A stretch of 64,000 nucleotides of DNA. Source: SKPT01 sp040905445 (GTDB lineage Bacteria > Planctomycetota > Phycisphaerae > Phycisphaerales > Phycisphaeraceae). The DNA is taken from assembly GCA_040905445.1 (NCBI GenBank), contig JBBDRN010000041.1:1-64000 (forward strand), read 5' to 3'. Of the stretch, positions 24,305 to 30,977 are shown piece after piece. The position numbers and the translations under genes were made by a program. Under the pieces are notes generated by a model. It was not told the DNA's origin and did not search any database. It saw only the letters and a list, made by a program, of their open reading frames with translations. Each line of letters opens with the position of its first letter. Positions within the stretch are counted from its first letter, which is position 1.

Positions 24305-26695
24305 ATGGCCCAGCTCTTCGACACCGGCCCCGCCCCCGCCAAACCCACGCCCGCGCCCCCGGCCGGCTACGCCCACATCGCGCTGGAGCAGAACATCGAC
24401 CTTGCCCCTGCGGGCCTGACCTACGCCGTGCCCGCCAACCTCGCCGACCTCGCCATCGGCCAGCGCGTCCGCGTCCCGCTCGGCCGGGGCAACAAGCCCG
24501 TCGCCGGCTACGTCATCGAACGCCTCGACCACACCGCCTACGACCCCGCCAAGGTCAAGCCCATCCTCGAACGTGACGCTCGCGCGCTGTCCCTGCCCGC
24601 CGACCTCATCGACCTCGCCCGCTGGATCGCCTCCTACTACTGCTGTCCGCTGGGCCTCGTACTCGCCAGCATGATCCCCGCCGCCGTCAAGCACGGCACC
24701 GGCACCACCACCCAAACCCTCGTCGGCCTAGTGCCCGACACCGGCGCCGTGCCCTCGACATCCGAAATCCGAAATCCGAAATTTCGTCCGCCCACCGCCT
24801 TGCAGCGCAAAATCCTCGACACCGCCCGCCAGCGCGCCGCCGACGGCTATCCCTTCACGCCCATCAAGGAGCTCGCCGACCTCGCCGGCGCACGCACCGT
24901 TTCACCGGTCAAGCAACTGCTCGACAAGGGGCTGCTCATCGCCCGTCATCAGCAGACCGTCGGCGACACGCTGGACCTCAAGGCCCACCAGCAGCCCGCC
25001 CCCATCCCCACCACGCTCAGCCCCGACCAGACCAAGGCCCTCGACCATCTCACCGCCCACGCCGCGGACGCCTTCAGCGTCCACCTCCTTCACGGCGTCA
25101 CCGGCTCCGGCAAAACCGAGGTCTACCTCCGCCTCATCGAACACCTGCTCGCAAATCAGAAATCAGAAATCAGAAATCAGCAACCGGTGGGCGTCATCAT
25201 CCTCGTCCCCGAAATCGCCCTCACCCCCCAGACCGTCGCCCGCTTCGTCGCCCGCTTCGACACCGTCGCCGTGCTCCACTCCGGCCTGACCGCCAGCCAG
25301 CGCCACGCCCAGTGGCGGCGCATCCGCGCCGGCGACGCCAGCATCGTCGTCGGCGCGCGCTCGGCCGTGTTCGCCCCGCTCGTCAATCCCCGCCTCATCA
25401 TCGTCGACGAGGAGCACGAGTCGAGCTACAAGCAGGACCAGGCCCCGCGCTATCACGCCCGCGACGTTGCCATCCGCCGCGCCCAGCAGCACAACATCCC
25501 CATCGTCCTCGGCAGCGCCACGCCTTCGCTCGAATCACTGCACCGCGCCCGCACCTCGCCGCGCTATCGCCTCATCACCATGCCCAGCCGCGTCCCCGGC
25601 ATGACCCAGCCACGCGTCGAGATCGTCGACATGACCGACGAGCGCCGCAAGCGCTACCAGAACACCGGCAAGGCGGGCGTCCACCTCGTCAGCCTCAGCC
25701 TCGAGCTCGCCCTCCGCCAGACGCTCGAATCAAAAAGCCAGGCCATGCTCCTGCTCAACCGCCGCGGCTACGCCAACTACATCGCCTGCCCCGACCAGCG
25801 CTGCGGCTGGGTCATGCGCTGCCACCACTGTGACACCACCATGGTCTACCACCGTGACAAGCGCATCCCCAGCGGCGGCCACCTGCGCTGCCACCACTGC
25901 GAAGCCGAGCAGCTCCTGCCCGAAACCTGCCCCACCTGCGCCAAGAAGGTCACCGTCTTCGGCCTCGGCACGCAGCGCGTCGAAGAAGAGCTCGCCAGCA
26001 AATTCCCCGCCGCCCGCACCGCACGCCTCGACTCCGACGCCATGCGCACCGGCAGCGACTATCAGCACGTCCTCGACAGCTTTCGTAACCGCGAGCTCGA
26101 CATCCTGCTCGGCACACAAATGATCGCCAAGGGGCTGGACTTCCCCGACGTCGGCCTCGTGGGCGTCATCAGCGGCGACACGGCTCTGCACCTGCCCGAC
26201 TTCCGCGCCGCCGAGCGCACCTTTCAGCTCATCGCCCAGGTCGCCGGCCGCGCCGGCCGCAGCGACAAGCCCGCACGCGTGCTCATCCAGACGCTCAACC
26301 CGGACGACCCGACCATCCAGCTCGCCGCGCAGCTCGACTACGACACCTTCGCCGACCGCGAGCTCAACTTCCGCCAGCAGGTCGGCCTGCCGCCGATCAC
26401 GCGCATGGCCCGCATCGTCATCCGCGACGTCGACCCCGTCGCCTGCACCGAGCGCGCCCGCGCCATCGCCGACGACCTCGCCCGTCATGACGCGGAGCTC
26501 AACACCAACGTGCGCCTCCGCGGCCCCATGCCCTGCCCGATCGCCCGCATCGCCGACCACCACCGCCAGCAGATCGAGCTCATCGCCCCCGACGCCTCGA
26601 GCCTCCAGCGCCTACTGACCGCCCTGCGCAACACCCGGGCGCTGACGTCGGACATGCACACGGCGATCGATGTCGACCCGATGACGCTGTTGTGA
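24305..26695 (+). CDS. priA: Primosomal protein N' (replication restart helicase)
   Basis: 796 residues; a 3'-5' superfamily 2 helicase that reloads the replisome at stalled forks. The N-terminal DNA-binding domain spans about 20-130. Walker A Gly-Val-Thr-Gly-Ser-Gly-Lys-Thr-Glu is near 264, and the DEEH box Asp-Glu-Glu-His-Glu follows. The zinc-binding Cys pairs (Cys-Pro-x5-Cys, Cys-His-His-Cys, Cys-His-His-Cys, Cys-Pro-Thr-Cys) are near 497-550. Two heptamer-repeat insertions lie in the frame: Ser-Glu-Ile-Arg-Asn-Pro-Lys near 152, and Asn-Gln-Lys-Ser-Glu-Ile-Arg-Asn-Gln near 284, the latter about 12 residues after Walker A. Confidence 0.96.
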   Translation: MAQLFDTGPAPAKPTPAPPAGYAHIALEQNIDLAPAGLTYAVPANLADLAIGQRVRVPLGRGNKPVAGYVIERLDHTAYDPAKVKPILERDARALSLPADLIDLARWIASYYCCPLGLVLASMIPAAVKHGTGTTTQTLVGLVPDTGAVPSTSEIRNPKFRPPTALQRKILDTARQRAADGYPFTPIKELADLAGARTVSPVKQLLDKGLLIARHQQTVGDTLDLKAHQQPAPIPTTLSPDQTKALDHLTAHAADAFSVHLLHGVTGSGKTEVYLRLIEHLLANQKSEIRNQQPVGVIILVPEIALTPQTVARFVARFDTVAVLHSGLTASQRHAQWRRIRAGDASIVVGARSAVFAPLVNPRLIIVDEEHESSYKQDQAPRYHARDVAIRRAQQHNIPIVLGSATPSLESLHRARTSPRYRLITMPSRVPGMTQPRVEIVDMTDERRKRYQNTGKAGVHLVSLSLELALRQTLESKSQAMLLLNRRGYANYIACPDQRCGWVMRCHHCDTTMVYHRDKRIPSGGHLRCHHCEAEQLLPETCPTCAKKVTVFGLGTQRVEEELASKFPAARTARLDSDAMRTGSDYQHVLDSFRNRELDILLGTQMIAKGLDFPDVGLVGVISGDTALHLPDFRAAERTFQLIAQVAGRAGRSDKPARVLIQTLNPDDPTIQLAAQLDYDTFADRELNFRQQVGLPPITRMARIVIRDVDPVACTERARAIADDLARHDAELNTNVRLRGPMPCPIARIADHHRQQIELIAPDASSLQRLLTALRNTRALTSDMHTAIDVDPMTLL
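24761..24784. repeat. AATCCGA heptamer repeat inside priA, first site
   Basis: Three units in the coding orientation encode Ser-Glu-Ile-Arg-Asn-Pro-Lys in the linker after the PriA DNA-binding domain. Same unit as in mutS. Confidence 0.75.
25153..25181. repeat. AATCAGA heptamer repeat inside priA, second site
   Basis: Four units in the coding orientation encode Asn-Gln-Lys-Ser-Glu-Ile-Arg-Asn-Gln in the loop between the helix after Walker A and the next strand. The reverse orientation would contain TGA, so only this orientation keeps the frame open. Confidence 0.8.
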
Positions 26696-26861
26696 ACGGC
26701 ATAAAGCCGGGACCAGTCAAGATTATGCACGTCGGCTACGCGGCGTGGTCGCGGGCGGCGAGCCAATGGTGGTAGATCACCAGCTTCATTGCCACCCACA
26801 ACTGCACACGATGCCGACGATGCACGTGCTGCGGCGACTGATGCAGGCCCACGTGCGCCTC

Positions 26862-27272
26862 TCAGCGCAGGATGCGCTTGAGCAGCAGCAGTGCGACGAG
26901 GCCGCCGATGACGGCGGTGACGATTGAGCCCGGCGTGGCGATCCAGCGGAAGCGCGTCTCGCCGCCGCGCATCTCGATGTACCCGACAGGGGCGATGTTG
27001 ACGCCGCCTCCGCCGCCGCTGCTGCCTTCCTGCTCGTCCTCCTCGTGCTCGTGCGAGGCGCCGCCGCCGAGGCCCCAGCGGGCACGGGCCACGGGCACGA
27101 CGGTCACGCCTTCGCGCTCGACCGGCTCGCCAAAGATTGCCGCGGCGCGGGCGCCCTTCTCGAGACGTTCGGCCAACTCGGTGAGAAACGGCATCCGCTG
27201 ACCGTGGCCGGCGGATTCGTGCGTGTCCGCCCCCGCCTGGTGGGCCTGGGTCATGTCGTCGGTCCGCGTCAT
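26862..27272 (-). CDS. GerW/YtfJ family protein
   Basis: 136 residues from the ATG at 27272. The body (Leu-Glu-Lys-Gly-Ala-Arg-Ala-Ala-Ala-Ile-Phe-Gly-Glu-Pro-Val, then Val-Thr-Val-Val-Pro-Val-Ala, a Gly-rich acidic loop, and Pro-Val-Gly-Tyr-Ile-Glu) matches the GerW (YtfJ) family, which is named for spore germination in Bacillus but is widespread in non-spore-formers. The C-terminus has a predicted membrane span (about residues 108-132). The role here is unknown. Between priA and this gene (26696-26861) I see no gene, only a CATAAAGCCGGGACC piece also found at 34509-34523. Confidence 0.8.
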   Translation of the reverse strand: MTRTDDMTQAHQAGADTHESAGHGQRMPFLTELAERLEKGARAAAIFGEPVEREGVTVVPVARARWGLGGGASHEHEEDEQEGSSGGGGGVNIAPVGYIEMRGGETRFRWIATPGSIVTAVIGGLVALLLLKRILR

Positions 27273-27363
27273 GGTAGGGCTCCTTTCGCGTCCCCGGTGC
27301 ACTTGATGATAGGCCCCTGACGCCCGCGGATTGCAACCCGCAGGTTTCAAGGAACGTGCGTCC

Positions 27364-28566
27364 TCAACGCGCCGCCGGCGCAGCCGCCCGCCGCTCGCCT
27401 GCGACGTCGCGCAGCACCTGCTCGAGGCGATCGACGTGTCGCGTCATCGTCAGCTCCGCCGCCAGCCCTGCCGTCGCCGCGGCGCACCGGGCGCGCTCCT
27501 GCGGGTCGAGCAGGTCGGTGATCGCGCCGACCAGGGCATCGACGTCGGCCGGATCGTCGAGCACGCGTCCGCGCTCCGGCCCGCCGGGCGGCGCGATGAA
27601 GTCGCTCGAGCCGTTGTACCGCGTGCTGATCGCCGGCGTCGCCAGCATGAGCGACTCGAGCACGACCTTGCTCGCCGCGTCGTGAAACGTCGGCAGCACC
27701 GTCACGTCGGCGGCGACGTAAAGCGCCGGCATGTGCTGCGTCGGCCCGACGAAGCGGACGCGGTCGCGCACGCCCAGACGGGCGACAAGGCACTGCGCGC
27801 CGTAGTCCAGCGTGCCGGCGACGAGCACCGTCAGCGGACGGTCGGCGTCGACGAACCGCTTGACCGCGTGCATCAGCGGCTCGATGCCCTTGCGCCACGG
27901 GTCGATCGCGGGAAAGAGGGCGACCGGCTCGTCGGCGGCGATGTTGAAGCCGGCCCGCACCTGCCGACGCCAGTCCGCCCTCTGCGCGGGGTCGACGGCG
28001 GGCATCTCCGCCGCGTTGGGGATCAGCTCGATGCGTTCGTCGGGGATCTCGTAGTAGCGCTTGAGGTCGCCGGCGACGTAGCGGCTGATGGCGACGATGC
28101 GGCGGACGCGCGGGTCGCGCAGCGTTCGCCGCTCGAGCTGCCGCAGGAGCTGCTGACGTGGGTCGAGGCGCGTGCCCAACGCGCGCAGCAGCCGACCCGC
28201 CTGCGTCCGGCGGCGGGCGGCGGCCCGGTCCTGGCTCTGAACGACGAGGCCCGCGCGCGGCTCGAGCACCGCCGCCGGCACCGCGGTGGTGATCGACAGG
28301 CTCGCATCGAAGCCGTGGTCCAGTCGCCGCCGTGCCCACATGGCGAAGCCGGCGAGCGGCACGATGCCGCGCGGGCGCCCGAGCGGCGCGCGCAGCGGCG
28401 TGACGCCCGGCCAGCGGAAGTCGCGCGGGTAGCGCCCGGCGAGGATGGTGATGGCGTGGCCCCGGGCGACGAGCAGCTCGACGATCTGCGCCGCCGACCG
28501 CTCCGCACCGCCCGCCTCGGGGATGAACTGCTCGGTGACAATCGCGATGCGCAGCGGGTTTGGCAT
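27364..28566 (-). CDS. Glycosyltransferase family 4 protein
   Basis: 400 residues, GT-B fold, retaining. The N-terminal Glu-Ala-Gly-Gly-Ala-Glu-Arg-Ser-Ala motif is the acceptor-side glycine loop. The donor-side Ser-Lys-Val-Val-Leu-Glu-Ser-Leu-Met-Leu-Ala-Thr-Pro motif is the nucleotide-sugar site. It probably adds a sugar to an envelope polysaccharide or lipid core. The start at 28566 is preferred because upstream in-frame sequence is a nonamer repeat (Leu-Asp-Ser-Leu-Asp-Ser). It lies just downstream of a family 9 glycosyltransferase on the same strand. Confidence 0.9.
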   Translation of the reverse strand: MPNPLRIAIVTEQFIPEAGGAERSAAQIVELLVARGHAITILAGRYPRDFRWPGVTPLRAPLGRPRGIVPLAGFAMWARRRLDHGFDASLSITTAVPAAVLEPRAGLVVQSQDRAAARRRTQAGRLLRALGTRLDPRQQLLRQLERRTLRDPRVRRIVAISRYVAGDLKRYYEIPDERIELIPNAAEMPAVDPAQRADWRRQVRAGFNIAADEPVALFPAIDPWRKGIEPLMHAVKRFVDADRPLTVLVAGTLDYGAQCLVARLGVRDRVRFVGPTQHMPALYVAADVTVLPTFHDAASKVVLESLMLATPAISTRYNGSSDFIAPPGGPERGRVLDDPADVDALVGAITDLLDPQERARCAAATAGLAAELTMTRHVDRLEQVLRDVAGERRAAAPAAR

Positions 28567-28571
28567 GAAGA

Positions 28572-28600
28572 AGTCAAGGGAGTCAAGGGAGTCGAGGGAG
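28572..28600. repeat. GTCAAGGGA nonamer direct repeat
   Basis: Two perfect units and one with a single change stand just upstream of the glycosyltransferase start. They overlap the leader and, read in the coding frame, would give repeated Ser-Leu-Asp. Confidence 0.6.
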
Positions 28601-28634
28601 GCGGCGGCGGGATGCGTGCGCGATCCTACTCCCA

Positions 28635-28751
28635 GGCTCCGTCCGAAACGGTGTGCCACGGGTGGCTCGCCCACCAGTGCCCCGGCTCCGTCGCGCACAC
28701 TGTCGGCCAAGCCGCCAGTGGCACCCGCCGTACGATGTTTTCGGACAGAGC
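28635..28751. repeat. Palindromic element with GTGCCACTGGTGG core, copy 2
   Basis: The terminal inverted repeats GGCTCCGTCCGAAA (28635) and TTTTCGGACAGAGCC (28737-28751) enclose inverted CACGGGTGGCTCGCCCACC and GCCGCCAGTGGCACCC pieces. The better-preserved copy shows the full element of about 117 bp. It lies between the two glycosyltransferase genes. Confidence 0.75.
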
Positions 28752-28812
28752 CTGATCCTGATTCTTAATCGCGATTCCACACTCATTGCCCGACGCCCCT
28801 GACTTCCGCCCC

Positions 28813-29907
28813 TCACGCCGACGCCCGCACCGGCAGGGACATCAGCTCCGCCACGTTGGCGACGACGCGGCCGGGATGCACGCGCGTCATGCAGCGGTGA
28901 TCGAGCGGGCAGACCTTGAGCTGGCACGGCCCGCAGGGCACGTCGACGCGCACGATGCGCTCACGGGCGTAGCCGATCTCCGTCCACGCCGGGTCCGTCG
29001 GGCCGAAGATCGTCACCACCGGCGTGTCGAGCGCCGCGGCGACGTGGCGCGGACCCGTGTCGTTGGTCACGAGCACGCGGGCGCGGGCGATGACCGCCTT
29101 GAGCGTTGCCAGGTCCAGCCCGTAGGCCGGCAGGTCCAGCAGCGGCGTCCGTGCCGCCGCCTTGACCGCGGCGAGCACCGGCCTCTCGGACGGCGCGCCG
29201 ATCAGCGCCACCACCGCGCCCAGTTCGCCGGCACATCGATCCGCGACGGCGGCGAACCGGGCGGGCGGCCACATCTTCGCCGCGCCGAACGCCGCCCCGG
29301 GGTTCAGCAGCACCAGCGGCCGACCGTCGCCCGGGTCGAGCCCGGCGTCGGCGAGCAGACCCGTCGCGGCACGGTCGTCGGCCTCGCGCACGACCAGGTG
29401 CATCGTCGGATCGACCTCGCGGGCGCCGAGGTAGCGCACCAGGCCGAGGTAGTACTCGCGCGTCGGCACGGGGATGTAGCTGCCCTCGTGGCGAGGGATG
29501 AGCGCGTCGGTCAGCAGCAGGGATCGGCCGTCGCGCCCGTAGCCGACGCGGCGCGGAATGCCCGCCAGGCGCACCATCAACCCCGTGCGGAAGCTGTTGG
29601 GCAGCAGCACCGCGAGATCGAAGCGCTCGCGGCGCAGGCGGCGCGCCAGGGGCAGCAGCCGGCCGCCGCCGTCGCCGTCGCCCCGCCGGCCGGTGCGCGG
29701 GCCGGGGTTCATGCCGATGGTGGCGTCGACGCTGGGCAGCCCGGCCAGGACCGGGGCGATGCTGTCGCGCAGCAAGGCGGTGATGCGCGCCTGGGGGTAG
29801 AGGCCACGCAGGGCGGCGAGGGTGGGTGTCGCCATCACGCAATCGCCCAGCCAGGTGGGCATGACGACCAGCAGGCGCTGAGGGTGGAGGGAGCCGGCAG
29901 CGGGCAT
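28813..29907 (-). CDS. Glycosyltransferase family 9 (heptosyltransferase II-like)
   Basis: 364 residues. The N-terminal Met-Pro-Thr-Trp-Leu-Gly-Asp-Cys-Val-Met and the C-terminal Asn-Asp-Thr-Gly-Pro-Arg-His-Val-Ala-Ala and Phe-Gly-Pro-Thr-Asp-Pro are hallmarks of GT9 enzymes such as WaaF, which add heptose to lipid A core. A planctomycete may use it on another acceptor. The start at 29907 fits the GT9 N-terminus but has a weak ribosome-binding site. It is divergent from pcm across an 83-base spacer. Confidence 0.9.
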   Translation of the reverse strand: MPAAGSLHPQRLLVVMPTWLGDCVMATPTLAALRGLYPQARITALLRDSIAPVLAGLPSVDATIGMNPGPRTGRRGDGDGGGRLLPLARRLRRERFDLAVLLPNSFRTGLMVRLAGIPRRVGYGRDGRSLLLTDALIPRHEGSYIPVPTREYYLGLVRYLGAREVDPTMHLVVREADDRAATGLLADAGLDPGDGRPLVLLNPGAAFGAAKMWPPARFAAVADRCAGELGAVVALIGAPSERPVLAAVKAAARTPLLDLPAYGLDLATLKAVIARARVLVTNDTGPRHVAAALDTPVVTIFGPTDPAWTEIGYARERIVRVDVPCGPCQLKVCPLDHRCMTRVHPGRVVANVAELMSLPVRASA

Positions 29908-29990
29908 CAGGGGGAGTATAGCAGTGGCGTGACGCCGGCCCGACGGCGACGAACCCGCCGAATCGCGCTTCGGGGCCCTACGATCTGCCC

Positions 29991-30701
29991 ATGTGGCGTT
30001 TCCGCCGCGACGACCCACGCCCTGCCGACGACGGCGACGCAGCCCGTGCCGCTGCGAACATGGTCGAGCACGATCTTCGCCGACGGGGCGTGCGCGATCC
30101 TCGCGTGCTGGAGGCGATGCGGCGCGTGCCGCGTCACCGGTTCGTGCCGGGCATGCCGGTGGAGCGGGCGTATGCCGACCGCGCGCTGCCGACGGCGGAG
30201 GGGCAGACGATCAGCCAGCCGTACATTGTGGCGCGGATGACGGAGCTGCTGCACGTGGACCCGGGCGTGCGGGTGCTGGAGATCGGCACCGGCAGCGGGT
30301 ACCAGGCGGCGGTGCTGGCGACGCTCGGGGCGCGGGTGGTGAGCGTGGAGCGCTCGCCCGCGCTGGCGGAGCGGGCGCGGCAGGTGCTGGCGGACGTGCT
30401 TGGGGAGATCGAGGCGGTCGAGGATGGGGATGCCGCGGTACGGGTGGTGGTCGGGGATGGGACGCTGGGTTGGCCCGAGGGGGCGCCGTATGACCGGATC
30501 ATGGTGACGGCGGCGGCGCCGAGCGTGCCGGAGGCATACCGCGAGCAGCTTGCCGACCCGGGGTTGATCGTCATCCCCCTCGGCGATCGTGAGCAACAGT
30601 ACCTGACGGTGATCCAGCGGCGCGAGGGGCAGTTCGTGCAGACGCGGGATACGGGCTGTCGGTTTGTGCCGCTGGTGGGGGAGGCGGGGTGGGGGGAGTG
30701 A
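29991..30701 (+). CDS. pcm: Protein-L-isoaspartate O-methyltransferase
   Basis: 236 residues. The enzyme methylates isoaspartyl residues with S-adenosylmethionine so that damaged proteins can be repaired. The SAM-binding motif Val-Leu-Glu-Ile-Gly-Thr-Gly-Ser-Gly-Tyr-Gln is near residues 95-105. The active-site region Gln-Thr-Ile-Ser-Gln-Pro-Tyr-Ile and the Asp-Arg-Ile-Met-Val-Thr-Ala-Ala segment are both typical. The Met and the following charged N-terminal tail are slightly longer than in E. coli Pcm. Confidence 0.93.
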   Translation: MWRFRRDDPRPADDGDAARAAANMVEHDLRRRGVRDPRVLEAMRRVPRHRFVPGMPVERAYADRALPTAEGQTISQPYIVARMTELLHVDPGVRVLEIGTGSGYQAAVLATLGARVVSVERSPALAERARQVLADVLGEIEAVEDGDAAVRVVVGDGTLGWPEGAPYDRIMVTAAAPSVPEAYREQLADPGLIVIPLGDREQQYLTVIQRREGQFVQTRDTGCRFVPLVGEAGWGE

Positions 30702-30740
30702 TCAATGCACAATTCACAACGGGGATCTCTGAATAACCTT

Positions 30741-30870
30741 GGAACCCGATGAACTCATCATTGAACCGCGAAGCGGCGAAGCAAGCGAAGTACGTGAAGA
30801 AACAGAAGTTACGCAAACCGCAATCCCTTCGCGCTCGCCTCGCTCTTCGCTGCTTCGCGGTGGTTTGATT
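30741..30870. repeat. Dispersed repeat with GAACCGCGAAG arms, copy 1
   Basis: It runs from GATGAACTCATCATTGAACC through GAAGAAACAGAAGTTACG to CCTTCGCGCTCGCC, and its ends (GAACCGCGAAGC and GCTTCGCGGTGG) are inverted. The part up to about 30845 matches the minus strand of 36226-36335. Both copies can be read as a short Arg-Glu-Glu-Thr-x-Val-Thr-Gln-Thr frame, which is probably chance. Confidence 0.6.
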
Positions 30871-30977
30871 TCGAGTGGGAACGGTGTGGATGTGCGTGTT
30901 CGACGTGGCCTTCCCCATCGTGATCGCCGCGGTTAAGATTGTTGCGCCCACGTCACTGCAACGAAAGGCAGCATCCT

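Noticed and set aside
21490..24576. Plus-strand frame of 1028 codons opposite mutS
   Set aside because: Antisense to mutS; His/Arg/Gln-rich without domains.
26696..26861. A tRNA or other RNA gene between priA and the GerW-like gene
   Set aside because: No cloverleaf or CCA end can be formed; only a short piece shared with 34509-34523 is seen.
30739..30936. Small gene of 65 codons beginning in the repeat at 30741
   Set aside because: The frame lies mostly in a dispersed repeat that also occurs in inverted orientation at 36226-36335; no ribosome-binding site.
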